The notes beneath the pieces were generated by a model that saw only the letters and a program-made list of their open reading frames with translations, ran no database searches and had not been told where the DNA came from. From the NCBI GenBank assembly GCA_954871275.1, contig OX940979.1:53439144-53503143 (forward strand): a DNA stretch of 64,000 bases. Reading direction: 5' to 3'. Shown here one piece after another: positions 34,491 to 48,972 of this stretch. Positions within the stretch are counted from its first letter, which is position 1, and the number at the start of each line of letters is the position of its first letter. Source of the stretch: Leptopterna dolabrata (taxonomy: Eukaryota; Arthropoda; Insecta; Hemiptera; Miridae). The translations under genes were made by a program, and so were the position numbers.

Positions 34491-37400
34491 TCATTTGTAA
34501 AATCAGTGTAACTTCATGTGACAAAGCTCTTTCTGCATCAGCATGTACTTAAACTCACGTGCATATATTATGCCTTGTGGAAAATGTATCAGCTTGCCAT
34601 TTTGTTTTATTTGAAAACCTGCGAAATTGAGGATTTTACGTACACCTTGTTATGTACACCCTACACGAAAACATAAAATTTTGTGGTGGTCAGTCTTTTG
34701 TTATTGTTGTTGACGGTGCATCCCTTCATTCAGTTTGGATCGAACTACAACCAGTGGTAATAATATTTATAATTACATTCCCTACAGATAAAAACCCAAT
34801 TCCATAAATATCCCATTCTCGTAGATCCATACAATCCGACGAGCTTAGTTTTTTCGGCAGAAAATAATTTTCTGTTCATTGTATTTTTCTATTCGACATG
34901 ACGTTGTTGAAGTACGTTATTATTACTTTCAGTACAGAGATATCGAGTCCTCCTGACCGCAAATACGGTTGTGGTCACTGGTCAGGTCTTTGAATCGTAA
35001 TGGTCGCTCTTATGTCCTGATCTAGCTCACCTGCCACTTTCAAAACAATAATTCACTTACTGCGATTTCACCTTGCGTTCCACTGTGAGCACTGGTGCCG
35101 CAGCATCTGTATCTTGATATATGAAATATTAATTTAAATTCACTTTGGTTTGCTCCATTTTATTAATGCGAGGGATTTAATTTACGTAGTGCGATACCAC
35201 ATGTATGAGTCTATGGAAAGTCTAGGATGATCTATTGTTCCCTTTGTCATTCATTTTACTCCGCCCATTGGATTAAATGGGCCAACCACCCACTAAGTTC
35301 GTTTACATAATTTCAATACGATCATGAGTCAGTTTCTGGAGTCAGTGTGCCATCGCGAAGTCAAGTCGATTCCTGTTGAGATGGATTTCTCTAAACTGGA
35401 GGCTGCGTCACCTGTTTGGCATTGCCCAACATGACCAGCTTCCTAATCCACTCCCGTCTGAATACCTCCCTCAGGGTCATTCTGAAGTCTTGGCCTCTGT
35501 AATCGAGAGCTCTAATTTATTTGCATAATTGAAGTATAGGAATCTGAAACGTTCTGCCGTATTGCGGGACTGAGCACGTGTAGGTACATAAAGATCTAGC
35601 TTTCCTCCACAGTGATGTTATTTTCAACTTGGTTCTTCGCCTAGGGGACGTACATGAGTAATGAGCATTATTTCTGGTTAGGTTTACATAACTGTAACCT
35701 GCGGCAGGTCGGTTTTACCGGGACAGTCCCGGTGACCACGGCAGTTATTGTCAGGACGGCCAAAAGTGCCAGTTTTTCGTCATTCAAAGGATAAATAATT
35801 AACAGAAATATTTCATAAGGATTAATTTGGGGTTAATTTACTAACATGTTGCTGATGAAGGCGTTCAAAAAATCGATAAGCTATACATATATCCTTGTAC
35901 ATAACCAAGTATGTTGGAATGTTTCGAAGCTACCATTTTTTGGGGGAAAATCACCTCTCACCACCTGAATCCATTCCCAAAAATCAAATTTCCTACCTAA
36001 TTCATTATTATCGGACACCCACCATGTAGCACCTTTTAGGAATGCTCTCAATGATACATCAGTTGAACCGATGTATAATACGAAGACTGTATGTGTCGCC
36101 TATCCCAATACATTGAAACCATTTTCAGCGTTTTTCGGCTGCGTTTTTTGATTGCCTCTGTATATGGAGTGTGGAGTAAACGGGAGGAGTCCCACATCAA
36201 TCCTAAATTCTTTATTATTGGGATTTATTGGAAGAGTCCAATAAATGGTAACAGAGAGCTGTTACCATAATAGTGGTGGAAGGTGAAAACGGTTCGTTCA
36301 CCTGTGGAACGGTTATTGTCCGGGCGTTATCCAAAAAGCAAGCAGATAACAGGTCCGTCGTGCCGGCGCACTTTGCCAAGAAACCTCGGTGTTGTATTAG
36401 AAAAGTCGTAAAACAACACCTTTTGTGAGCTCAAACGCTGCAGATTATTACTTAAAAGTTCATAATTTCTGTATAAATATCCTGATAACCAGTCCTGATC
36501 GGTGAGTTTTGCCAACTAAGGCTGGTGGTATGGGCGCGAGCTACGAGGCAGTTGGTGGCAATGGCCATTGATAGAGCGGCAGCAGGTGCTCCCAGTGCCC
36601 CCACAATGGATCTCTTCAGCTGGAACCTCAATCACACGTCCTTTCCACCTCTATGACCCTTCGTTCATGCGCCCAATGTTACCATTTTATATTAACGTTA
36701 AATCTATAGCCCTGTTGATTGTGTGGTTAAACTTTGAGTTTATAGCCGAGTCTCTGTAAAGCATATATAAAGCTCTATAGCAGAAGTCTCTATAAAACTG
36801 TCACATGCATATTTTACTGTACTACTACTAGTAGGTTGTACACTCGATGTACGCGTGAGATCTGTTGGTCCAACTTGATGGTGTTGTTATGTGAATGTTG
36901 AAATTTGGAGTCATAATGCCCCTTGCATTTACCGGCCCCATTATCATAGGCTTGGTGTCGCTTCCTGACAAAGAACCCTATGCAGCAAGTCCTTCATAGC
37001 TGATGTTCAAATGAGTAGACTCTAACCATTTCAAATTTCATGACTAAAAATTATCCGTTTTTGTGGTACCGTCATGACATCATATACTTTACGGTGAGAA
37101 TTCTCATGATCTACTGGGTTGACCTGGCAGAAACTTTCTGACTTGATGAGTACCACCGTATCGTGTCCAGCTGTTCTTGAAGTCATTGGCGTTAAATAAT
37201 TCATTGCCATAACGAATATCGCCTTTTTAGGGAAGCTCGCTCTTCATCGGCCTCCTCGAACAATCCCATTCCTTCCCGCTGTTAGAGAATAAAAGAGAAT
37301 CAGTTGCGTAACGGTGTAAAAATGTTTCGAATACCTCTTTCGGGTGCCATATTTATTTTCTCAATATAGGAATGCAAGGTGCTGCCCTGTTTTTAATATT

Positions 37401-40400
37401 GCTCTTGGAGGGCCTGGAGCTCCTTCCTAAATCACCGGGGGTTTGTTTTTCGTTCTGTTTAAGATTTCTGGATCCTTTATTTATTCGGCTTCGCCTCTCA
37501 CAGTGGGTTCCTGAGGGCTTGACACAGATGCATGAGTTGCGAGTGGCGGCCCCTCACCGTTCCCCATAATATACCAAACCACCTTTTTCTATGTTGTATT
37601 CAAAATTAAACTTAGACACACAACTCGCCCCTCCATCTCAGCCCTCTTTCAAACTCCCTACTTCCGTATTTGTTCAAGGCAGTGCGCATAAATTATACCA
37701 TTTGCCTTTCTTCCGATCCTAAATTGATTGGGTATAATGTCGCAAAAATTCATTCATTTGTAGTTACACTTAAGGAGAGGAGCAGTGTAAGTTCCGTTTT
37801 TATTTCCAGGTTAAAAACTGAAATTTATGGTGACCATTGAAGATGTTCCTCTGTTGTGTACGAGATGTGTTCAGAGTAAATGGACAGGGGAAAGTTTTCT
37901 GCTTTATACGTCAGGCGTGTTCTGTTTTTGTAGTACAAAAGTGAAAAAGGAACAGATACATATCTGATGTGGGTAACGTCAAAGTTTAGGTGTTCTTCCG
38001 CGTTCGTATGTTGAACGAAGGAGAGAAACAAGGTCTCTGGGAAGAAAGAAGAATGAGAAAGGAAAAAAGAGTCGAAAATGAGGCGCCCTGCTCGAGAGAA
38101 TGTTGTAATTAACTAAGAATCCGTGCAAGTGAAGCTGGCGATGAAGTGGGAGACACGTTCCTTCCCACATTCCACTTTACGTATTCCCACTTCTGCCCTT
38201 AGCATTTCGTTCACACTTGTGAGGGCCTAAAGAAGTTAGTCATTTCGACAAAGATGTTATAGATCGATTTGACCCGTCCAAATTAGTCAGTACAATCTTT
38301 GCTTTTATGATGTGCGAGCCACGCCATCGCAATGGTGCTTAGGCTCACAATGATTTTCAACCCTGAAAGTCCTAATTTGTAATCCTCCTAATGATGCTAC
38401 ACATCAAGATGCACAGCAATCTCCAGGATCTAGAATCTAGTCGCCTTTCTGGTGCCTGCCTGATGTTTACGTCTAATTGCTGTTTTCAGAGAATCTGTAT
38501 TCCACGTAAATCCTAGACTCATCAATACCTAAAGCACATACCTCTCACTGTTTATAGATATTTTGACCTTTTTTGTTGTAAATATCTTGGGAACTATAAC
38601 GACATTAGGTGATGCACCTGTTAGAAACCATAATGATGTTCAGTGTTGTTGAATAATCCTCAACGTGATGCAGTACAATGCTTGCAATAAACGCTTGCAA
38701 CTGTCACTGATATGTACTCCATTAACTGCCATCTAGAGTCTAGGTTGATTCTCGCATATTTTCCTGCTTTCTTAGTGCGAGGTTTTGATTAGACTGACTG
38801 ACACAAACTCCAAAACCATACCGACTACCATCACCTGGATCGTTCCTTCACATTGTCGTCTTTCTACCACCGATAATCTTGCGCTATTCTGGACCAATCA
38901 TCGGTGAAAACGCGTAGCACAATTTTGATTGTAACGAACGACCAACGTGTTCATCAACCTACCGGCTTTGCCAGAAAGTTCCTGCCGGTGGCCTGACAAG
39001 CAATTGAATTGATCAATAGATCCGTCGAACTGTTTTTATTTCATTCCACCTCTCATGGCCATTGTGTTCGACAGAATAGAATTTGCTAATGTGCTCGGTT
39101 AGAAAAAAAAAAGACTGAAATGAATTGAATGATTGTATCAAGCTTCTCCTCAGAATCATGTTGGCGATTGAATGTGAGAGTTTTTGGCAAGCTACCCTTC
39201 TCTGCACCTTAACGTGTCCTGCAGAGTTTTCATTGAATTAGTATTGGTTTTATATATATGGCTGGAAATATCCACTGACTACTCGAGATAATTTCCTGTC
39301 ATATTCGTCCAGTTGGTTCATATTTGCAGATATTTATCTATAGATCGTTTATATAGTTTTTAAATTCCTTTCCGAATATCTATAGCATTTTTGGTGGTTA
39401 CCAACGAGCAGTTCATACGGCTACGTTACTAAAATGGTCGCCCGTTCATTCTGAACTTGATCCCACTTGATATAGCCTTTGTAATCCCTCGCTTTCCCTT
39501 TCCGATATCTAATCCTCGCCCTGAGCCTTCGTATAACGTTAATCCTTTTACCGTCCATTTAACTCTCATCTAATAAAATTAACTTGATACCCAGACTCCT
39601 GGATTCACTCACCGCTCTTCTCCTCCGTAAGCTGTCCACATTGCTCCAGTGTGATTTTGAAACTCAATTTATCTGGTTTACGTGAACATAAATAAAGACC
39701 TCCCTTGCCCTCCTCTTCCGTGCTATCCTACAAGCGTATGCCTATCCCTGAGAAATGTTTTAGCCTTTGTTGCATTTAGTGTTGTTTTCTCTCTTCTAAA
39801 GCTCCATTTGTATTGATGTTGAAGAATTAATTGAAAATAAGAAATTTGATGCGAGTTGTATGGTGGTGGTTCGTGACCATCGCACGTGTGAAGGCGGGTA
39901 CGAGAACGAAAGCAGAGGCTAAGGCGCTCTGCTGGCCTAACTATCTTGCATCCAATTAGAAAAGTTGGATCCTTAATTATTATTGTGCTAATTAGCCCCA
40001 ACAGGAATTATCGCACACGGCGAATCATTAGTAACGCCTTCCCTCTACCATACCGCTCCCTTAAAGCACCTTCCCTTTTCATCTCCAGTGCTATAAGTAA
40101 AACTCTCTGGCCGTATTAGGGAACATCATCGAATCGTGGAAATTTTTTGTGATATTCCACTGTTTTGGAATCCTATGAATTGTAGGTACGTCTGATACCC
40201 TCCTACCTGTGCAACGCAATATAAGGTAGAATGATATAAGTGTTAGAATGTTATCAGGAATACTCAAGTGAGCTGTTGCAATTGCTGCCTGCCTGCCTAA
40301 GCTATGAGCTTCGCCTGTTCGCTACTGTGTGCTGGTAGTGGTTGATACCCAAGTCACAAACCTGTCCCCCTGTGTACCTGTTTGATCGTGCAGGATTTTG

Positions 40401-40968
40401 GGTAATTTCTACCACGCTGATGTACGAAAATATGTCTTTGTTTCAGTTTTCAATACATTGTGTTTGAATAGCCTCCTTTGTATGTATTTGAGATTGGAGC
40501 AGTAGTAGAGTAGGCGCATGCGTGTAATATCTTATTAGGGCACAACTTCTCGTTGTGTATCTCCTCCGGTTTCTTCCGTTTCATTGGTATTTGAGGATTG
40601 GTTCATGAATGTTTCTAAAGGAAACATGTTAGTCATGAACCGATGAATGGTTCCTCATTTATTAAATGTAAAAACGTCGTGAAGAGAATGTATACTAACA
40701 CCTTTCCACAATGTTGCACTAAGCAGGAAAATGCCTTTGTTCACAATTCAGGTTGACGCTCTTTCCTTGGTTCGATGCTACGTGTTTCTGGTCCAGTAGG
40801 AGCAAGCAATATATCATCAAGCAGTCAACATTGCGCTTTAAAACCATAATAAGAAATGAGAGAAACGTAATAAGTAAAATGCTGGAAGCCACCTTCAGTA
40901 CTTGTGTATTGCAGTAATTTTCTTGCAGTAGGTACTGTTTTACTTTTGTACAGCTTTTGGGCTACCTT
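34491..40968. other. 6.5 kb without a supported gene
   Basis: Largely single-copy within the window and low in repeats, as an intron or intergenic region would be. A fragment resembling a family A right end (AAACGCTGCAGATTATTAC) is at 36432-36450. Short hairpins lie near 36225-36268. No RNA gene or exon with domain support. Confidence 0.4.
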
Positions 40969-41157
40969 TCCGTACAATCCGGTATGATTCTACTGTCAGT
41001 ACAATCCGGTATGATTCTACTGTCAGTACAGTCCGGTATGATTCTACTGTCAGTACAGTCCGGTATGATTCTACTGTCAGTACAATCCGGTATGATTCTA
41101 CTGTCAGTACAGTCCGGTATGATTCTACTGTCAGTACAATCCGGTATGATTCAACTG
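40969..41157 (+). repeat. 27-bp minisatellite, seven units
   Basis: Seven tandem copies of GTACARTCCGGTATGATTCT followed by ACTGTCA; units alternate A or G at one site. The unit is a multiple of three, so a frame starting at 40957 spells SVQSGMILL seven times before a CpG-rich stretch to 41280. No start context or domain supports a gene; length divisible by three explains the open frame. Confidence 0.9.
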
Positions 41158-44100
41158 CCGGTTGGCGATAGGAGCGACGTCCTACGAATCCGCGAGGCTG
41201 AACTTGAAAGGCCTTCCCCTCACCCCCAGCCCGTCGCGTCGCGTCCGTCTCGACCCCGCGTGGTAATTTTAGTCGCGTCTTCTATTTCCGAATGCCCGAC
41301 ACCTATTAGATAATTCCCGGTTGTATATTTTTAAGAATTGGGTCTCAGCCCTACTTCTCTTTTAGGCGAAAAAAGGGGTATATTTCCGTGTGCGCAAGGT
41401 CCTGCCGGTCGCTTCGTCATCTTTCAATCCCTCACCTGAAAACTGGCTCAATCTGATGACATAATCCCAGCATCAGAATTCTCTAATACACCCTTACATG
41501 CAGTCTTCACCCGATCAAGTGACGGTACAAACAGGTTTTCAGATGATAGTAGTGGTAGTAGTAGTAGCTATCGCCGTACTTCTAGAATCAGCAATGAATA
41601 TGACGTCCATGTCTTGTGTCTCTCCGAGACCTAGTAATCAAAACAAGCGTCTTTCATATCCTACCTATTATTAGCGACTGAGAAAGTATATTCCGCTTCA
41701 AGAACCCATCTTCACCTCATAGTGAACACCAGTTAGTAGGCATCGTAAGGTTGGGATGAAAATCACACTAAGTGTTGTCATTGATCCAAGTATTGGCTAA
41801 TTTGTTCCTAGTTGAAATTCCTCTAGCCGTCTCTTCTGTTATGTCAGTGGTTCAGGTGACCAATTTCAGTATTTGGTAGTATGAGTGTGTTGCGTACCTA
41901 TTCCAGTTTTAACATGCTGACGATGCCTACCCATTAGTCCACTATTCCACGTGGCCAAGTTGTATTGTATCATCGATGCATTTTTGGACCTTGAGAACTT
42001 GTCTCGGAATCCATTCATAACTGCCATCTAATGGCTTACGTTCGTTCTCTACAGATATCACTAGTAAACCCCGACATTGAGCGAACTGTAGAACTATTGA
42101 TAAAATGCAGTTACAGCGCTTACTATCGATGCGTACACTCGTACCTGGGTCTGCTCAAGTCGACTAGAGGACCTCTGGCGATGCTGACCCATAGTCATAG
42201 TAAATGAGTGAGGATTCTATTCCTTGATCGTCATAAAAACTCGGGATTCCTGGAAAGGTGGGTTATGTGGTTTATCCTAATCATGCTACCATTCCACTTC
42301 AAGTTGGTCAAGTTCTTTTATGTTCCTATACCTTCTTCACCTATGAGAGCTTGTCACGGAATCCGACAAACCTAGTCTCTCATCAGGTTCCAGTATCCCT
42401 AAAACGTTGACTGTTTTTGAATGCACAGTGACGAAATTCATATGGTCACAGTTCCTAACTTGGTTTCATTGATAGTCCTATCTCTTCTGGAGGGGAAGTC
42501 TAAGGAAGAGCCTCACCATCATATTTCTTTGAGATTTCTTTTTCATCTTTTTTTTTACAGCTCCCTGGAGATTTTTTTTTTGAAGCTTTTCTCGTGCTCC
42601 ACGCGTCTTAACTAGGTCCCGCGGTCACGTGCTCCTGACTCACTGTCTCAGAGGGGTCGGTACCTCACTTAGCATTCACACTCCGTCCATCCGGGAAGTG
42701 GAGGACCAGTATCAACACGGCCTATTCAGGTCCCCACACCCCACTGAGGGGTTCGACCCATCTGAAAGGGGATGATGCCACTGCAGTTATTATCCTTTCT
42801 CGATATTGGATTCCTACAATCCTCTCTGCACTTCTATATCCTTTTTACAAGGCGTTATTGGTTGTGGGGGACCGCGTATCAATGGAGAGCCGGTTTTCAC
42901 CGCTGGGGTCACCGTTATTAGTTTATCTTGACGCCCTTCACAGCTACTTACCCGCAGAGCTGCCATAGGGGAGCGTTAGATTAGAAAATGACGCGTGAAA
43001 TGGTAACGCATTTTTACTTGCCTTTCAAATTCTTCTTCCTCTTATATATCTATTTTCATTTTCTTTCCGTTCCCTGATGCACCTAAATTAGGTAGGTATT
43101 CAATAAGTGCGATAAAAAATGACCAAACATTCCGCTTTTTGGTACATTATCTCTATTCACCTGGATGCGATTTCGCCATTTGTTTCATCTCCTGCTCAAT
43201 TTGCTCTAATGTTTGATGAAAAAATGGGAATGTTCCCTCAGTCTACCCGACAAGCTTGGTACCATCTACCAAACACCAGTCTAGTCAAAATGAAATACGT
43301 GGAGTTTTCAGCAAGCGACCAACTGTATGCCTGCCGAACCATGTTACTTGTTTTGCAACCAACTGTCATCAGCCTAACATACCAGAAACCGTATAACTTT
43401 AATTTATTTCAACTTCTTCACCAGACCATAGATTTTTCTCTCTCTCAGTCTGTCTGACTGATGAACCATCACGCATTTAATTGATCACCACATGAGGAGA
43501 AATCTATAAAAATTATTAATCCTTCAAAACTATTCACCACTTGCACACAACTTTTATCAGTCCATTACAATCAGTTTTCCTTGAGTCATACAACCTGTAT
43601 GATGCAACATCCAATCTCATCTGTTCAGCAGCCAATATCTGCCTAACCAAATTAGCATAGATACAAATAGCGGTTGTGGTCTCACTTCTTGTCGCCACCT
43701 CGGAGGCAGTCAAGTGCTCAGCATGAGATAAACTGTAACCCATTTCACCGAGGATCAGAATAGCTCCTCTCCATCCCGACTACCCTAGGGGCCCCTCTTG
43801 GCAAGGTGGTTGGGTCCGTCCTCCCTTCATTACTAGAGTTACAGACCCCCACCTACGGACGACACGAATTCATTGTGTGACACAAACGTGTGGCGGTCCA
43901 TCGTCACACCCTCAACTTGTAAACAATCCAAAAATCAAGAACTCGTAGGTCAAGAAAAGGGCGCGGCCCATCCCAGACGTTTCACCCTCGCCGAAGTTCC
44001 TTTCGGTCTGAATCGAAAAATAAGGCCACAGTTTTTTAATTTTTTTCTCCTTTCGACGGTAAAAAAGCACCGGATCTTGGGTCAAAGGAGTAGAACACCG

Positions 44101-45301
44101 CCGTATTAGAGGATGAGCAGTTGCCCTGAAGGTGGTTTAATCAGGTAAAAAGGTCGGTTTGTAGCGTGTTCACGGTTGCACTAGTTCGTATGCTGGAGGA
44201 GGGCGAGGTGGAGTGGCCTGCATTTACATAAATGGCCAACTCCTAAACGGTGGTTGTTAGATGGGGTTGTTAAAGTTGAAACCCTTTGTAGCCAACTCCT
44301 CCGTGATTGCAATTTTAAACTTTTTTTCCTAATGGAGTTCAAAAAACGGGCGGTACTCGCAGGTCTGAATTTTTCATTTTCGGCCCCAAAAACCGGATTC
44401 AAAACCCTCTAAAAACTCATGTGCCCATTTTCAGCGCCATAATACCTATTGTTGGGGTTGCAAAAATGAAGGGTGAAACAGTAGGCATCAATTTCTTCCA
44501 GGCAGAAGAGGGTGATGTAATAACTTACCTATAATCAGATGTGTCCCTCAAGAGTGCATAATGTATCTGTTACAGAAACAACGTTGACTTGCATTTTATT
44601 TTATGCCTAACTTTCTTCGCACTTCCTTCGTAGCACTTCTTTCGTACTTATTAGGTATACTTCATGTCCTTACATATTGTGCATTACAAGCTCTTGTAAT
44701 GGGAATTGTTAACTTATAAGTTGTTGCATTATGAATCAGACCACAGATAATATAACAGAGCTGTGTCAATTCTACTCGTCCGTAGGTAATTCAGATCGTA
44801 AATTAATGGGAAGGGAGTTCAGGATAACTGATTCATGATGGAAAACACCATGAGGAAACGTGTAAAATATTATATTCAACGCCATCATTAGAGGGAAACC
44901 TAGAACAAACTAGAAACTTGGAGAAACTCAACTATAATACAGGGTAACCGATGTACATAGCCTCATTCGTAGTTTCCCACGTCTGTTTGTATAACAGAAT
45001 ATGTATTCTGAAGTTATTTTGAAACCTCGCGGTTTGTTTGTTTCGAATCTGGGGCTCCTATAGGTTGCAAAGCTGTTGGAACTTGAAAACTTTAAGGTTC
45101 CCACACTCGGTCGACGTACGTCAACGATGTTATCGACCGTGTGAGGGATTTTCGCAATACGATGTTGTCAACAAAAGTCGTGAGATCTGTCTGATATCAA
45201 GAAAATTAGTTGTTCTCTCAGACCACTAAGAATTTCAATATAAATTATTTCAATAACGTTCGCTTCATTCAGGTACACCGAAGTTCGTTGCTAGGGAAGC
45301 G
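41158..45301. other. No gene supported
   Basis: Unique sequence. The 112-aa frame at 43119-43457 and the 69-aa minus frame at 43534-43743 have no recognisable domain. A 15-bp-stem hairpin occurs around 45100-45148. Confidence 0.4.
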
Positions 45302-46074
45302 AAAAAACGCTGCAAAGTCCTTGTCACATGGGTTTATTATTCTATTGGACTTACCTACAGAAAGGTTGGCTGTTCATTAATTGTTTCTTTCATGCGTAAT
45401 AATCGAAATAGCTACTTCTGATGGTTTCCATTAATTTTGGCCCCCAAAACACAAATTAGGTACGCTCTTTTTTTTCTTTTTTTTTTTTAAACTATCTTGG
45501 ATCATTGGTAGTGCCATTTAATCGTCCTGAACCACGTCTTGACACTTTTTCCAGTGTTATTATACAAACTGATGGTGATTTCAGACGATTTCCCAGGTTT
45601 TTCACTCATAAAAAATCAATTCTGGGAGCTGAACATTTGGTAGAACTCAATTTTCCACTCTTTGGTCAAAATCGACTTCATATTCGGTCTTCTCGTCCCC
45701 CAAAACATAGAAAACGATATCTCAGAAGCTCATGTTACCAATATGTTGCTAAAACGTAAAAAGTACCTATTTTTACACACATTTTCACTCATAACACCCC
45801 TGGGTATATTCCGATCGGGCTGAAAAGTTTCGGGACACAACTAGGGCCCAAATGGAGCATGTGTGCGAAAGAACGATTTTTTTAGACCGAAAATGAAGCC
45901 TGTACACGTGATACGGCGGACGGCGTACGGCGGACGGCGTACGGCGGACGGACATTGCATTTTTGGAATCTATGCACCTTGAAACGTAAAAGAAAAAAGT
46001 TTGAGGGGGTGTTATAAAAATTTTTTGCTGAGCGAATACATAGGTGTATTATTCACAGAATAATAAACCAAAAC
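45302..46074 (-). repeat. Family B, copy 5 (inverted, full length)
   Basis: Runs from AAAAAACGCTGCAAAGTCC to ACAGAATAATAAACCAAAA. It has both ends, the A-rich tract (as T at 45468-45488) and a long GTACGGCGGACGGC run at 45912-45953. Open frames here are shadows. Confidence 0.85.
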
Positions 46075-48972
46075 ACAAGAACGCTCGAATTGTATAAAAT
46101 AGTAGGTACTTGACGTGTAGTATTAGAAAATGGATCAATACGTTGGTAGTTTATTATTTCTGAATTTTGGAATTTTTTTATTGTTTCTTGGACCTCAAAG
46201 GCGCTACAGCTGACGCTAGTATTGCCAGTAACAATACTAGGTAACTACGAAGTTAGTGTGGGGGTCTCAAGTTTTTGTGGGGTCTTTTTCTCTCTGACGC
46301 TTGTCCTTGTTTATGAAACAAAACCCTGATTGTCATGATCAACTTAATCAGAGTGTATTCCGCGATCCCAACTTTAATATTTCTCGTTTCGCAAGGTTTT
46401 ATTTAGATCCTGATTACAGAATATTGATGTTTCGTCCAATGGTGTTTCACACTCCATATTTATTTGGTGGTTTGTAACGATCCATTCGTTGTCCAAAAGT
46501 TGCGGGTTTTATTAATATTCACAGCGTCGCTTTGGGGAATTAGCATCTGTACAAGTTATCCATTCATGATCGTCCACACGCAGCCAGTGGCCATGCCCTT
46601 GAACCTTTTTTGGATGACAGTAAAAACCCACCTGTGGGAGGTACCGCACATCCTGTGATGGGTAACGCATCCGAAAACAGAGCTCTGACTATAAATAATA
46701 AACGAAGTTCCACTCTGTAGACGAAAAGGAGGTAAAGTCGAAACTGCTTACTGGTGTGGGGGATAGTTGTCGAAAGGAAGGGCAATAAAGGAAGTTGGGC
46801 AATGACGTAATTTGAGTCGGTAATTAGGAGCGTGGAGCCCCATTTGTCCAGGGTTTTTGAGTCTTGGGGACGCGGTGCCGCTCTAAGTGCGCTCATCCAC
46901 ATCCCGCCATAGTCCCGTCTATGGTTATGGTCTCTTGCTTCCCTATTTAAGAAAGGAAGAGAAATATAGACGGGGATAAAGAGGCATAGACATACATCGA
47001 CGGCATGCAGACGAATAGGCAGTAAACACTCTGTGTAACCAAGTGTTCCGCAAATGGGGTGCATTGAGATTTGAGCCGCGTTATTGTGTTTTATTTGTTA
47101 CTTGTTTACGATAGATGGTGCAATCTTATTGATAGAAGAACCAAAAAAATTGTATGTTCTCCGCGTCTAAATGTTTCTTTATTACATCTTAAATATCAAA
47201 TAACACATAAATTGGTTTCGCGATAATTATATGTACCGTTAATAAATGTGCAAGAATGTCGCAGTTTTACCAAACGTTTTTTGAACTTTTCCCATACAAC
47301 AGAAGGCTCCATTATACGTTGAAGTAATCTTACTAAGTACTATGTAAATAATTGTTCCGGGAAAAAAGGAGTCATTGAAAGGTTATTTCCACTAATACAC
47401 GAAAAACGCCGAACACATGAAGACGCACGTTTTTTGCTTTATTCGTTCATTTGTGGAAATAGATAATAAAGTTTTAATAACTCCCGTTTTTTATTTCTAA
47501 ATGGGTTTCCACGATTTCATCGCTAGTGATTTAGTTCGTACATGGTATCGCTTATTCAAGTGCTTGCGTTTTAACTGCATAATCGACTCAGATAATACGG
47601 TATACTCATGATAAGTAGCATGGCATTTCCCATTAGATCTCGATTTGGCAAAATTCTGGCGGTTGGCCTGTGTTGGTGTTTGCACTATACTGTGTTCAAG
47701 TACTCAGTACTCCGTTCCTCCTGGCATCCTTCTACTTACATCATATTCGCGAGTCCTTGACTCATCATCTAGGAGCAAGTCCGGTTGGGAGCGCCATAAA
47801 GAATTAGGTCAAACTCTTGCGCCAGTCCTACGCTACAGGTGCCAACAAAACGTCCACCAGAATAAATTTCAAAATCCTCAAACCGTTTGTTTCGGGCATA
47901 ATTTGACCTCGGGATCATTACGAATTCCGTACCGAATTCTTGTCAGCTCCAGGAGGAAATGAGAGACGAAAGTTGGCGTAACGAGTTTCGCCATCTGCCG
48001 TCATCCTGCGATCCAGTTTTACAATGTACGTACACGTGGCGCGCTAAAACACCACTTTGCCTTAATAAAAGTCATAATAATATAACCCTTGAGCGCTCAC
48101 GTACCTAGTAGTTACCCAACCAAAGTAATTAGTTGGGGGTTGAATCAACCTTGCGAATTCCAACTGCAGTACGAACTTCGTAACGTTTTAACCGAAAAGT
48201 TGGGCGTCCTCAATTATAAGGGTTTTTTTCCCTACCTTGAGAACTGTTCAAAGACTCAGGCTTCAGAGACACCAACAGACGTAATTCTTATGAAACCCAA
48301 TTAATGGGATCCACGATTTCCACAAGATTTGCTCAATCGGGCTACTCATTGCACTTAACACCTAACGGTTTAACTGGGATTTCGCGTACATTTACCTACC
48401 GTGTGCAACGCAATGGCTGTTATGTTGGATCCTCTCTAACCATTCGCGAATCCAATATTCGTTTCTACCGAATGTTCTACCGGATGTGTTATGCTAAATT
48501 ACAGAGTAATTGAAGCACTTGAGTACATAAATTAATAAAATAAACATACCTACATCATTGTGAGTCTTCACGTTTCAATTCCTTAATACGCCCTGTTGTC
48601 TTGTCAGTTGCAGTACACGATATCACTCATTGGTAAGAGCTGTCAATTTAACTCATCACCATCTGCCGATATTCGAATTCTCCGCGTATTTCTTCCCGCC
48701 CTCAAAAATCTAGTCAGAAATCTCAAATTTCCATATTTGTAAAGGGCCCTTCCGTGAGTTAGTGATTTCGACTTCAGTATGGGACTTATTAACGAGTCCA
48801 TACACTGTCAAAATTACTTGGCGATCAAAAATCCTTATAGGTACTCAGAGTTCTTCCAATTCAGAACATTAAATTGTGAAAGATTGGTGAACCAAGATTT
48901 GTGGTTGTGTGCGGGGAATGAAAATCATCTTCAAATCGTGTTCCTAACCAACAAAAATCTTCTGTGTGGTGT
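46075..48972. other. No gene supported
   Basis: A 166-aa minus-strand frame (47064-46564) is the longest intact non-RT frame in the window, but it has no known motif, an uneven composition and no splice or promoter support, so I leave it uncalled. The rest is unique AT-rich sequence. Confidence 0.35.

Noticed and set aside
45100..45148. Hairpin around CGGTCGA/TCGACCG as an RNA gene
   Set aside because: Short stem with mismatches and nothing else around it; expected by chance in this length.
46564..47064. 166-aa minus-strand frame
   Set aside because: No known motif, mixed hydrophobic and basic composition without pattern, no splice or promoter signs; length alone is not enough in 64 kb.
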